A stretch of DNA of 64,000 bases from Xanthoparmelia taractica (lineage: Eukaryota; Ascomycota; Lecanoromycetes; Lecanorales; Parmeliaceae): assembly GCA_033085395.1 (NCBI GenBank), contig JANQBS010000045.1:1-64000 (forward strand), given 5' to 3'. Positions 30,206 through 41,131 of the stretch are shown one piece after another. The notes under the pieces are model-generated. The model was not told where the DNA came from. It saw nothing but the letters and a program-made list of their open reading frames with translations, and made no database searches. How positions within the stretch are numbered: the first letter of the stretch is position 1; the number at the start of each line of letters is the position of its first letter. Made by a program: the position numbers and the translations under genes.

Positions 30206-33200
30206 TCAGGCATTCGGCGGGTTCATCTCGGCCTCGTGATCCGCTTGTAGCTTATTCAGCCATTTCTCCAAGCCTTCGTGATCCTTCACTTGGAGCCCGT
30301 GTAGCTCCTTAATCATCTCTGAAATGAACAAATTGTCTTCTCCGTGCATACCCCTCACGGTTCCTGTCATCTCGTCCGTCCACCCTTCGGGCATCTCCAC
30401 TATTTGGTTCTTGTGATAGTTCTTTGAATTTCCTACGGATACCGTGGTCTGACAGCCAGCTTGCAGGCTTGGGACTGGCGATGGAGCGTTTGCCGCAGGC
30501 ATTGCGCCTGAAATGTTGTTGTTGGCAGCCGGTTTTAGCGAATTGAGAAGATCCATAAACGGCGGACGGTGGTCCCTCTTTACCACCATCGGTTTATCAG
30601 TGGATACGCCATTCTGTGTGTTGTTCTTTGGCATTGACGGACCACCCGTTCCGGCGTCAACCATTCCGAAGGGCTGGGAAAGAGGAGTATCTGCAGCTGC
30701 CGGCACACCACCAACCGACCTAAAGTCAAATGCAACCTTAGCATCAGGTTGGAAAACGGGTCCATTTGTCGGTCCCCCCGTTTGAGTCTCGGCAAAGGCT
30801 TGCATCTGGTCCTGTAACGTGGTTGCTTGAACCTGCGGCTGCGCAATCTGATGTAAGTTGAAGATTGGTGTATGTTCTGGTGCCCCGTTCGTCTGCTGGG
30901 ATTGCCCCATTGATACCTCGGTTTGACCAGCAGTCGAAGGATTGAATGGGGGGCTTAGCTTGGCTGGCCGCTTCAGAGCACGTGGTTTCCTAATCTCCCG
31001 CTCAAAAGGGGTTGCAGTATGCAAGGCTTCAAGCATTGCATCTCGTTGGACATCAACATTTGCGTCTAGGATTTTCTCCAGTCTTAGGAGCCTCGCGTTG
31101 GCCATCTTAGCCTGGCTCACCAGCGCTGAGTCGATTGGCAACTGTGCAATGCGCTCCTCGTTGACGTTAACGCCGTCAAGCATTTTGACAAGGCGGGCTC
31201 TGTGATACCTAGCAGGCGGCTCTAGAAGCACACACTTGACCCTATGCAGCGCAATCTTTGCTTCATTGAGCTGGCAAAGTACAGTCTGTTCGACCGATTT
31301 TTTAGCGAGACCGTTTGCGCCAATCTCTAGAAGAAGGTTGTTTGCGTCATTCGCCTGTTTGAATAGCTCTTCGGCTATCTGTGCCTCCTTGCCAGCTTCG
31401 GAGCCGGCAGGATCAGTGCTGTGGGACTTCTCGAAATTGTTGACCTGTGACCTGAGAACACCTGCTTCGTTTCGCAACTCGTTCTCCGTCCTAGTCGCTT
31501 TCTCTTGTGCTTCCCAAGATGACCGCCTCTCATCGTCTAGCTGCTTCTGAAGCGTCTGTCTTACGCTCTCTGCGGCCTCTTCGGCAGCTTTCTCCATAGC
31601 TGCCTTGTCCCTCTCAAGCTCTCCTATTTTGCCCTTGGCTTCTTCGATAATGTTTCCAACAGCATTTTCTACAGCTGACTTGTGCTGATTTTCATAGTTT
31701 TGTGCATTGAGTTGTAGACATTGGATCTCTTCGTTCATCTCCTTGATCATCTTCTTATGCTCTGCCGCAGTTTGGCCATTTTCGTCATAAAGGCGTTGTA
31801 TATGTGTGCGCACCGTTTGTTCTGCGTTTTGGGCTATCTCGAGCTTGCGGGCTAGGTCGTCCTTCTGCTCCCCAAGCTCCCGGACCTTCTCCTTAAGGCC
31901 TTCTTCAGAGACCCGGTTAGTCTGCTCGAGCGCCTTCCTGAGATCTTCCTTATCCTTTGATGCCTTCTCACCCTCTTCGGAGATGCTCTTATCTCGAGCC
32001 TTGATGGTGTTCTTGAGCTCCTCGGTCTCGCGCTGGCAATTCTGCAGCTGCTGTTTCATATCTTGCATGTTCTTAGCAGACACTCGCAGCTGCTTCTTGG
32101 ATTCTTCAAGCTGAGACTTGAGGCCTTCTATCTCTTCGCCCGCTTCTAGGGAGGTTATTATCCCTTCTAGTCGACTTATGTCAGCCTCCTTCGTCTTGAT
32201 GGTCCTCTCAAGGCCTCTGATATCAAGATTCTTCTGATCCACGATCTGTTTCTTATCTTCTCGAAGCCTCGTCGTTTGGTCTTGTAGTCGTTCCGTCAGT
32301 CGTGTTCTATTTCGCTTCTCCGCTTCGGCCGTGTCCTTCCAGCCGCTCAACGATTTGACCTCAGCCTTCGATTCGCGCAGTTGATCTGTGAGGGCGCCGA
32401 TCTCGCCGTCTTTCTCCTTGCGTTGGTCTTCCAGCTGCTTCTCCAGATGCCGCTTCCCTGAGGCTCCAAGCTCTTCTCTCATATGTTTTATCGTTGCTTC
32501 CAGCTCTTGAATGGTCCGGTCTTTGTCCTTTATTGCAACCTGATGTTCTTCCACAGCGACATTTAGTTGACGTCGAGCTCCATTCAGATCGTTGCGGACC
32601 GCTCTTCTCGAGGAGATGAGTGAGTTTCGCTCGTGCTTGTGATTGTCTTCTGCAGCTAATTTCGCATTCTCGTAGTCATCTCTCACCACAGTAATGCGGT
32701 CCTCCGCCTTGGCTTTTGCGGTCTTTGCGGTCTTTGCGGTCTTTGCGGTCTTTGCGGTCTTTGCGGTCTCTTCGGCAAAAAAAATTTCGGCTTTCAAAGT
32801 CCGTATCTGAGTGTTGTATTCCTCAAGAATATCTTTGCGCTTGTCTTCGTCCACGGAATGCTCGAGCTTTAGTTTGCGGTTTTCCTCGGCTAGTTCATGT
32901 TTCTCATTTCTGCTCGACTGCAGCGCTATGTTCTGCCCGCTGATGATATGTTCAAATACCTCTCTCATGTCCTCCCACCAGTGTCTGAGGTCTTCCTCCG
33001 CTCGTGCGGAACGCACCGTCTCCGATCTTAAATTCTCCTCGGCCTCTGTACGTTGCTTCATTATGTCCGCGACAAGTTGTGCCAATTTCTGAAGATCTGG
33101 GCCAGATGTTCCCTCGGGATCGACCAGCTCGCGAATAGCGTTCTCGAATAAGACCAGAGTTCCCATTGAAACCTCCTCCACTGCAGCAGTGCTATCCCCA

Positions 33201-33868
33201 TCCTGCTGCTCGGTGGTTTGAGTTCCCGTGGATACTCCTTTCACCACAGCAGTGCTACCTTCATCCTGCTGTTCGTCTTGCCCCTCCTCGCTCATAGTAA
33301 TACAAATACTACTAAGGGTATTGGTCTCGATTACTATTTGCTCCGAAAGCTGGACTTCTGCATGATCACCGTGCGTTGAAGTGGCCAAAGCGGACTTGAA
33401 AGCAGCATTTGACTGGCCATAGATAGATTTTCGCCCGGCCGAAGCTGATTTTTTGCCAGGTGCTGATCCGCTATCGTTGCGTTTTGGTAAGGCCGAAGAT
33501 CGCATGACATTGAATTTTGGTCTGACTTTGCGAAGTGTTGATCTAGTTGGAGGGGCTGATGAAAGGTGCTCCACCCCGCCCTCGCCGAGTGTTGGCTTGG
33601 GAGGACGAGATTCTCCGTCATGTTCAGATCCCGTGCTTCCAGGCGATAGCGTCGTACAACGTGGTGATACGATAGCATTCGAGTCGTAAACTTGGTCTGT
33701 TGGGGCCCAAGGGCGCAAGTCCTCGCTGGGAAGCGACCCCAATGGCAGCACAAGGTCTTCGAGTGCATCGAATAGGCTCCGCACACTACGTATCGATGGA
33801 TCGAGGAATGGAAAGTGATGGGTACGGTCAAGGGCGGTGGACAAGACGTTTGCTATGGTGCGAGTCAT
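30206..33868 (-). CDS. Large coiled-coil protein 2
   Basis: A 1220-residue single-exon protein; the frame is open from 33886, but the first ATG is at 33868 (MTRTIANVLSTALDRTHHF). Residues 1-240 are mostly disordered, with Ser/Pro-rich and QDEGSTAVV-like repeats. Residues about 250-860 are coiled coil, interrupted by a six-fold TAK tripeptide run. A helical region follows (CQLNEAKIALHRVKCVLLEPP) and then a Gln/Pro/Asn-rich tail. The extreme C-terminus (about 60 residues, ELHGLQVKDHEGLEKWLNKL) is again helical. No catalytic motif is visible. Design, strand and spacing match the coiled-coil genes at 25477 and 36041, so a local family of scaffold-like proteins is likely. Confidence 0.75.
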   Translation of the reverse strand: MTRTIANVLSTALDRTHHFPFLDPSIRSVRSLFDALEDLVLPLGSLPSEDLRPWAPTDQVYDSNAIVSPRCTTLSPGSTGSEHDGESRPPKPTLGEGGVEHLSSAPPTRSTLRKVRPKFNVMRSSALPKRNDSGSAPGKKSASAGRKSIYGQSNAAFKSALATSTHGDHAEVQLSEQIVIETNTLSSICITMSEEGQDEQQDEGSTAVVKGVSTGTQTTEQQDGDSTAAVEEVSMGTLVLFENAIRELVDPEGTSGPDLQKLAQLVADIMKQRTEAEENLRSETVRSARAEEDLRHWWEDMREVFEHIISGQNIALQSSRNEKHELAEENRKLKLEHSVDEDKRKDILEEYNTQIRTLKAEIFFAEETAKTAKTAKTAKTAKTAKAKAEDRITVVRDDYENAKLAAEDNHKHERNSLISSRRAVRNDLNGARRQLNVAVEEHQVAIKDKDRTIQELEATIKHMREELGASGKRHLEKQLEDQRKEKDGEIGALTDQLRESKAEVKSLSGWKDTAEAEKRNRTRLTERLQDQTTRLREDKKQIVDQKNLDIRGLERTIKTKEADISRLEGIITSLEAGEEIEGLKSQLEESKKQLRVSAKNMQDMKQQLQNCQRETEELKNTIKARDKSISEEGEKASKDKEDLRKALEQTNRVSEEGLKEKVRELGEQKDDLARKLEIAQNAEQTVRTHIQRLYDENGQTAAEHKKMIKEMNEEIQCLQLNAQNYENQHKSAVENAVGNIIEEAKGKIGELERDKAAMEKAAEEAAESVRQTLQKQLDDERRSSWEAQEKATRTENELRNEAGVLRSQVNNFEKSHSTDPAGSEAGKEAQIAEELFKQANDANNLLLEIGANGLAKKSVEQTVLCQLNEAKIALHRVKCVLLEPPARYHRARLVKMLDGVNVNEERIAQLPIDSALVSQAKMANARLLRLEKILDANVDVQRDAMLEALHTATPFEREIRKPRALKRPAKLSPPFNPSTAGQTEVSMGQSQQTNGAPEHTPIFNLHQIAQPQVQATTLQDQMQAFAETQTGGPTNGPVFQPDAKVAFDFRSVGGVPAAADTPLSQPFGMVDAGTGGPSMPKNNTQNGVSTDKPMVVKRDHRPPFMDLLNSLKPAANNNISGAMPAANAPSPVPSLQAGCQTTVSVGNSKNYHKNQIVEMPEGWTDEMTGTVRGMHGEDNLFISEMIKELHGLQVKDHEGLEKWLNKLQADHEAEMNPPNA
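32715..32770 (-). repeat. Coding 9-bp repeat (TAK)6
   Basis: Six copies of a 9-base unit (TTTGCGGTC on the plus strand) encode Thr-Ala-Lys repeats inside the coiled coil of gene 2. Because the unit is a multiple of three, copy changes would keep the frame but shift the heptad register. Confidence 0.8.
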
Positions 33869-35520
33869 GATTGCAAGCTGTAACAATTCGGAAGGCCAGC
33901 GGCCAGAGATGAAGGTGATACACTGATTGTAGAAAGACTGAGTGATGCAGAAAATTTGGAAGATGAAATGTGATCGTGGTTGAGATATTTGTGAGAAGTT
34001 GAGAGTGTGAAAGTTGTTGTGATGAGTTGTTGTGTAATGTCGAAGGCCAGTGTTATCGCGTTGTCATGGGAAATCTGATATCCCTTCAACACCTGAATGT
34101 TTTCACGCGGCCTAGGCATGCGTCGAGCTGACTCATCGGTTTGAAAAGTTATGAACAAGGAAGCTTGCTCATCCATCACCTCTGAAGAAATAGTGACCCC
34201 GTCAGACCAAGGCTACAAGCTTGACAACTTCCCTGGCCAATGACCCACAGTGTTAACTTATTCTATTGATAGTAGCCGCTGTTCATCATCTAATAGGATC
34301 AAGATCGAGCGAAAGCGGCTTTAAGTAGGCTAGGATGTGGACAAAGAGCCTTCCATGCCCTTCGGGATCCCACTTCCTTTGTCTTCCGAAAGTGAAGGAA
34401 CGCAACCTTGGTTCTTGCTCTTCAAAAAGCGTGAGCTATCAAGACGTGAGATCTGAAGGCCAAGATCAGACCATACGAACGCTTTCACATGTCTGCTGAG
34501 TATCCAGAAATTATCCCAACTCAAGTCTCCGGCTAACCCATTCGTGAGAGCTGGCGTGAAGCATCGGTTGCAAATCCACCACCAACTGCAAGCAACCCAA
34601 CCATCAGACTCAGGCTACTACTCTTTATCTAAAGTACGAATCCACCCAACAGTCTCTCGACCTCCATTCATGTACAGGTAGCCAGGCCCGCCACCCTACA
34701 GATCTGCCGTCAACTTATGTTAAAGCCACGAAGGGTTCTTGTGTACACAGCTCATACCAACTACCCAAACAGCAGAATCGAAGCAAAGTTCCCCTATTAG
34801 GTCAAGTACCTCAGATACCACTTCTGACCAGGAATCAATTCCAAGCAAAGCAGTCACTCCTCTCTGCACTGAATGGCTTGTTCAAGTCTGCTCTCAGTAT
34901 TTTGAGACTGACGGTGGCACCAAATTTGCTGTTATGTCCATATCTCACCAGAAAGGGTGCCAGAGCCTGTCAGTACATATCACTTCCTACTGTAGATCTA
35001 GGGCTTGTTGGACAACGAAACAATGAGCTCAAGGACAGGGATCATCAGTATGATTCAAAAGATGCGATCGTGAGTCGCAGAGTCAGAACCCAACATGTTT
35101 CTATTCACGATATGCTTGTGATGGAGTATTGTAGCACAGACGTTGAAGGTGCCAAGGCCGGCTACGCGTATTTTGGTTAGCCTCTTGGCGTTATGAAGCT
35201 GTACATTACACTAGTGAAATGCGGCCTGTGGGTATCGTGATTCTATCAATGATAAACAGGACCATTGGATATGCTCGACTAAGCCTCAGGCCTAGGACGC
35301 ATAGTGCTCACGGGTAGAGAAGAAAATTAGAAAAAGCTATCAAGGCAGAAATTCCTCCGTTGCTTCGAAAGTGAGCCCCAACGCTTCCGCTCAATTTGTA
35401 AATGAACGCAACAACTCTATCGATCCTCCATGGAGGTCTGTATGACCTCATCCATCCAGACCTCTGGGTCTTGCAAAATGCCCAGTTTCCCTCAATCCTA
35501 ATACCTGCACCCCATGTAAC
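33869..35520. other. Intergenic, nothing recognised
   Basis: About 1.65 kb between coiled-coil gene 2 and the repeat at 35527. Only short ORFs without domains were found. Confidence 0.35.
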
Positions 35521-35526
35521 CCTCTA

Positions 35527-35736
35527 CCTCCATCCTACATAAGCTCCCACTGTCGAGCCGAGTTTCCCGAATAGCGCAAGAAGATAAAAGACCCAACCTC
35601 CATCCCACATCAGCTCCTACCTCCGAGCCGAGTTTCCCGAATACTGTTAGAAGATGAAAAATCCATATCGCCACATACATCAGCTCCTACCCTCGAGCCC
35701 AGTTCCCGAAGATTCTTAGAAGATATTAGATCCATA
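35527..35736. repeat. 70-bp tandem repeat, 3' of coiled-coil gene 3
   Basis: Three units begin near 35527, 35597 and 35667. Each contains ACAT(A/C)AGCTCC, a TCGAGCC(G/C)AGTT core, TCCCGAA and AGAAGAT. The array ends about 300 bases from the stop codon of coiled-coil gene 3. Confidence 0.7.
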
Positions 35737-36040
35737 GCCTACCGCTTCGAAACAGCCAGGTGGATCGCTCCGTTGCCTACCGGTTCAGCCTATCTGAACA
35801 AGCGGGACGGAGTATCTAAGAAGGGCGAAGTTCAACAAATGGTACTTGGCATGACCGTGGCTCATAGCGTGGACTCCAGCTTTGCGAAAACAAGGCCATC
35901 GAGTTGTGGGACAAATCAACCACAATCTTCCCTCGATGAATTGTCGAATCAAAGTTGAGGCGAGAAGATGAAGCGTGCTTTTTAAGAAAGAATGTTGTTG
36001 CCAAGCATCCACTGGTGCCTGGTTACTATGTCTATATGCT

Positions 36041-38694
36041 CTAGACGGACTGGCCAGCTATTACCCTGTTACGACGAGACTTTGGTTGATGCCTTGGTCG
36101 GTTTGAAATCTCCTGTGGTGTAGAGACTCTAGTCCCCTCTAAGACCTGCTGCTCTCCCCAGTCATCATAAGCTGTGCTGTCCTCCTGGTTATCATGGGTG
36201 GGGGGGCCTAGGGGAACCCCGGAACGCTTGCGAGAATTGACTGGATGATGCTGAGATTCGTTCCACTCGTTGAAGATATCATCGACCGGTTGGGCGGCAT
36301 TTTCGTCACCTCGGGGCTCCGTCAGGATAGAGACCACCTTATCCACTTCAACATTCGGACTTCGTGAAAGAAGGCTCCTCAATTTGCCCAACACCAATCT
36401 CGCCGCTTGCAGCTGGGCGAGAAGCACAGGTCGTCCGTGAGCTTGAAGCAGGCGCACATCCGACTCGTAGAAGTCTGCACCATACAGACTTTGGCTTAGT
36501 GACTGGCTAGATGTCGTATTGTAGACAACTTCGAACTTGAAAAAGTCTATACTGCAGTTTGCGCTTTGGAGTTCGTTGTGGAGCTCCAGCAGTCTAGACT
36601 CTTGCGCCATCGTGCTTGTCTCTTCGTTGAGCAAGTCCGAGCGGCGTTGCACGTCTCGCCTTAGGGCCATCATATCATCATTCAGCTTCCCCTCTCTCCA
36701 GTCCACAAAGATTTGGTTGTTCACTGCAGCTGTCTGAAGTTGACGCACCTCTTCCTCCGCATTTTCGGCGCGATTCCTCATCTCGTTGAGGTTCTCGCCA
36801 CTGGCTTGAAGGTTCCTCAGATGTTCTGCCACATCTGCTTCTCGATTCTGCAAGTCGTTCTCCTTGCGATCAAGTTGATGCTGAAGTTGACGCATGCCTT
36901 CCTCGGCATTTTCGGCGCGACTCTTCAACTCGTTGAAAGTTTGGCCACTGGCTTTAACGTTCCTCAGATGTTCTGCCACATCTGTTTCTCGACTCTTCAA
37001 GTCGTACTCCTTGCGCTGGAGTTCCTCCTCCTTCTCCCTACAAGCCGCCATAAAACGGTCTTCTCGACCTTGGCGTTCGTTCTGGCGCCGGAGATCGGCG
37101 GCGAGCATGTCCCTGTTTTGGGCTTGCTCCAAGTCGCGCTTGTGTAGAAGCCATTGATCGCGAAGCCTACGAAGGCTCTCAAACCCCTGATCAAACCCAG
37201 CTTCGAGCTCCCGTGTCCTATTAGCGAACCCTTCGTTTAGCTTCTGTAACTCTTCTTCAGATTGCGCTATCAATTGTGTTTTTAGTGTTTCTGCTTGCCC
37301 TGCAGCGTCACTTAATATCTGGTTTTCGCTCCGTAGGCGTTCTAATTGCTCCTGGACTTTCGGGTCGTATGCTTGTGCCAGGTTTCCTAGCCGCTTCTGT
37401 AAGACTCCATTCTCCGCCTGCAGGGCATTGACATTAATCTGAAGCGCGTTCGCTCTAGCATTTGCAGCCTTCAGCGCCTTTGCTAAGGACTCTGCCGTGG
37501 TTCCCGGGAGTGTGCCGTTGTGATGTGTTTTGGTAAGCCCCATGCTGCCGGTGTACGCCTTCTCCCATGATGCAAAATCTGGATCTAATCTTTCAATGGT
37601 TGACTGAAGACACTCTATGTTCACTTGCAACACTTCGTTCTTGGCCTGAGCCTCAATAAGTTCATTGCGCTGAGCTCCTCTCAGGGCATGCATATCAAGC
37701 TCAAGCTTTCTGTGTTGTTGAGACTTGGCTCGAAACCGATCGTCCCATACCTTTACCCGCCAATTTAGCTTCCTGATTTCTTTTTGGTGGCTTCCCATGC
37801 TGCCTTCGGCTTTCCTCAAGGCCTCCCGTGTTTCTCTCAATACCTCGGTGGTTTTCTTGAGTTCTTCCTTGTCAACATCGGCTGTGATCTTGAGATACTG
37901 AATATCTCTCTTATGCTGGCTGATTATTGTGTCGAGTTCTTTAATCTTGTCTTCCTTTACAGAAAGTTCGTCCTTCTTCGCCTGCTTCAGCAGGACTAGC
38001 TTTTGGTGCATTTCGTTCACAGTGCCCACTTGAGATTTGTGGAATAAAAGATCCGACTGCAGTCTCTCAGCAATGTTGAGTCGATCTTGTAGTGTGACAT
38101 TCGACCCGCGAAGTTCTTCGAGCTTTTCTTTGTGTTCCTTCTGAATGCGCGAGACCCGATCCTCCATCCGTCTATCTGCTTTCTTCAAAGCTTCCACCTG
38201 CTCTTCCAAATCCCTAATACGAGTAGTCTTGTCTTCATTGTTTGCGAGTAAGTCGCTGTATTTCGATTGAATTTCGCCATAGTCTTCGCGCATTTGTTGG
38301 TCCTGTTCAATTCTTTCACTTTGTTCCAGAATGATGAGATTCAGGCGATACTTTTCATCCTCACATTCGGACTCCATCTCGTCTTTCTCGGTCTGCATTG
38401 CATCTCGAACTCGTTGGATATCTTCTAAGCTGTCCCTGTGGCGCTTTCTGATGTTCTTCACAAGGCCAGCCGTGTCAATGAGATCTCGACTGTAAAGGCC
38501 TCCTGGATCGGCCTCACGGCGTATCGCAGCTTCAACGGCATCTTTATCTGCGATGGCCTTCTCATGGGTAGCAAGTGAGATTGTTGGAAATCTTTCATCG
38601 CTGGTCGATGGGCCTGTGGATGATTCGGCCTTTTGCGCTTGGTCTCGAGCTATGGGAACCCTTGACTTAGCAATACTTCCCAAGACAGGAAATA
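36041..38694 (-). CDS. Large coiled-coil protein 3 (5' end unresolved)
   Basis: About 880 residues are open from just above 38683 to the stop at 36041. The open frame has no ATG until codon 96 of that stretch (38398), although sense sequence clearly begins earlier (GSIAKSRVPIARDQAQ). A 5' exon is therefore likely: a GTAAGC donor at 38801-38796 and a CACAG acceptor ending at 38695 would join an upstream ATG-led frame (from 38964 or 39045) in phase across 107 bases. Most of the protein is coiled coil. It contains a near-duplicate pair (AEHLRNVKASGQTFNELKSR and AEHLRNLQASGENLNEMRNR), a helical C-terminal segment (RPVLLAQLQAARLVLGKL) and a disordered basic tail. Third of the local family. Confidence 0.65.
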
Positions 38695-38802
38695 CTGTGA
38701 TGAAATAGCTTGATTTGGTAGAGAGCTTTAAGAACGGAAACGTGTTGTGTAACCGAAGAAGCAGGGCTGAATAGAGATTTTGAGATCAGATGATTGCTTA
38801 CA

Positions 38803-39569
38803 TAAATCACGAAAAGCACTGTGGGAAGAACCACCGGAGCGAAAACTGCACCGATGATAAGATGGTTCGACGTCCTTGCAGTCGAGCATGGATAGAGGTA
38901 AAGAACTCGTCGCACTCTCTTTTTCTCGAAATGCTCGAATTTTCTCCATATCCAGCGCAGAATATGCTTCTATTTTCGCCTTTGGAGGCCATCCGATGGC
39001 GAATCTCATCGCTTGTTTCAAGCCAGAGGCACCTCGAGAAAGCATCTTCGCTGTAGTTGCTGGTCAAATATGAAGGGGATGGCTTGCTCGATGAACTGAA
39101 AGATGTGTGTAACAAGGTGGTGACCGAGCGATGGTAGGTGATGAAGAATGTTAGAAACTCGGGTGTGCGATTTGGAAGCGGGCAGTGTTGCCTTGGCACT
39201 TAGCGAATGCCTTCAACACTACCTTACACGGCGTCATGAGTCATTCGCTTCGGCATATCATTTATCCCGGTGCAACCATAGCGAGGACGGAGGTTGAACC
39301 AACATCAAAGAGAGTCAACTGAAAATACTTCAGTCCTCAGGAAACGGAGGACGACTTCTTTGATATTTATATACCTTCTTCACCCTTCCGCGAAGGGTTT
39401 GGTATCAAGATTCTTTGCGCTTCCGCTGAAGCTGAGAGAATCCTGAAGAGCCTCAGACACTATTCTTTCCGCTTTCTGGCGAAAGAGAGGCTTCCACTTC
39501 CACGGATTTACTACACCTATACCATGATACCCTAAAGTTCAATTCAAGCCGATCAGGAAGAAGCAGCTC
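38803..39569. other. Intergenic, may hold 5' exon of coiled-coil gene 3
   Basis: The minus strand has an open, ATG-led frame at 39045 to about 38803 that could be the first exon of the neighbouring coiled-coil gene. In another frame the same stretch reads as a hydrophobic segment (IIGAVFAPVVLPTVLFVIYV). I cannot decide between them. The remainder shows nothing recognisable. Confidence 0.3.
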
Positions 39570-40657
39570 TTGAGGTCCATCAAAGGCCCAGAAGCTGAAC
39601 GAAAGAAACTCTTTAGGATCGCTCGTCTCCGGGAAGTTCATGGGAGACACCAACCCCAGCCCTTTCTCAATACTGCTCTTGGCAAGCTACCCCCAGAGAT
39701 TCGTGTCATGATCTATCAGTACCTGGTAGTTGTAAACCAGGAAGATGATCCTTCTGCTACGATGAGCCTACTTCTTGCTGCATCCCCCTCCATTGCCTCT
39801 CAGCGCTTCTTTAACTTGAAGAAATCTGGTCTTTCAATCCTGCGGACTTGTCGCCAAATCAACCTCGAAGCTCATTCAATTGAAGGCCGAGCACACGAGA
39901 ACTTCGTGCTGGAAAAGGAGATCTTGACAGGGCACTTACGCCACCGTCAACATGCATCCACCTTCAAGCCTCATGCTTTCAAGTGCTCAGCATATGCCGT
40001 CAGATGTACGTCGAGGCTCATCCTATATTCTATTCGCGTGGGTCGTTCTACACGCATAACACGAAAGAATTGGTGCAACTTGGCCGCCATCTTGGTTCCG
40101 TTCCTTCAGTCAATCATCATTGCGCAAAACCATGGTTCTCAACTCCAGAGTCACTTCTCTCTGTGTGAAGGATCTAGTGTCTTGGTCTGATGAAAGGGGA
40201 CACTATCTGAAAGATATGGATTTTGGGTCCGTCTATCAGTTTAAGAAAGTGGATCAATCTCCAAAAACTCTGTCTTTGTATGCGTGCGGGTGAAGAATTA
40301 GGATATCTAGAGTTCCTCTTCCTTCTGCCGCGCATGAACCATAGTGTGGTCGAGTTCCTGAACGACTCTCACTGGGTGGTACGTCGACAATGTCCGCAGG
40401 AAGAGTGGCAGATCCAGTATGCTTGTTTCGAGACCAACACATTGTGGTACCGAAGGGGCAAAGGCAATGTAGAGCTCAGTCTCGAGGACATTGAAGTTCA
40501 TCGACGGATCCTGATGGTTGACTCGGCAGCTAGCGGGTTGAACCAAGGTGACGAGAGATATGTTGAGGTCGATATTGGTGGGACATCAAAAGCACGCATG
40601 CCGTCGGGAATGAAAGAGTTGATAGAGAAATTCGAACGTCTCAGCCTCGAACGTTAG
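39570..40657 (+). pseudogene. Decayed 2EXR/F-box-like paralog
   Basis: Reads as a damaged relative of the gene at 41132. The first segment has LGKLPPEIRVMIYQYLV, the F-box-like/2EXR opening, but no upstream ATG in frame. A CRQINLEAHSI motif near 39855 is followed, in another frame near 39992, by a second copy, CRQMYVEAHPIFYSRGSFY. A third frame carries VTSLCVKDLVSWSDERGHYL. From 40223 the frame changes again and stays open to 40657 (GDERYVEVDIGG), matching EGDERYVEVQIQW of the intact gene. Frameshifts and a partial internal duplication are the simplest reading; an unusual set of introns is the alternative. Confidence 0.55.
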
Positions 40658-41131
40658 CAGCCTCGCATCCGCCAGCTGACAAGAGTTGCCCGTCAAGGCT
40701 AATCAGACTAGCTGGAATGGAGTGTAGCTAGAAGGATTGCCGAGTATCTAGGTTGGTGAGTGGAAATAGAATCGGAGTGTATCTCAGACCAAGCTTCAAG
40801 ACTACGGCTGTGCTGTAAATAGTAATTGTAAACTTGTAATTACCCACGCTCAATTACTAGATAGCTGCTTAATGAGATACTCATATTCCCCATATGCCTC
40901 CCTCATAACACACAATTTGTTGATGTAATACAAAAACTCTGTTGTCAACACTCCAAAGTCAAAGGCCTCAGAACGCTGTCGGACAAAGTCAGCCTTAGAG
41001 CTATAGAGGTATCAACGCGTCCACTCTCAAGCTAGCATAACACCTACCTGCAGACCACTTTTTAAAGGCTTTGCTTCTCGACTTTCGCGATCGTTTCCCC
41101 AATCAACTGACACTCCTTGATTGCCAGCATT
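40658..41131. other. Intergenic upstream of the 2EXR-like gene
   Basis: Holds a TTTTTAAA element about 70 bases before the ATG and no ORF of note. Confidence 0.4.
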
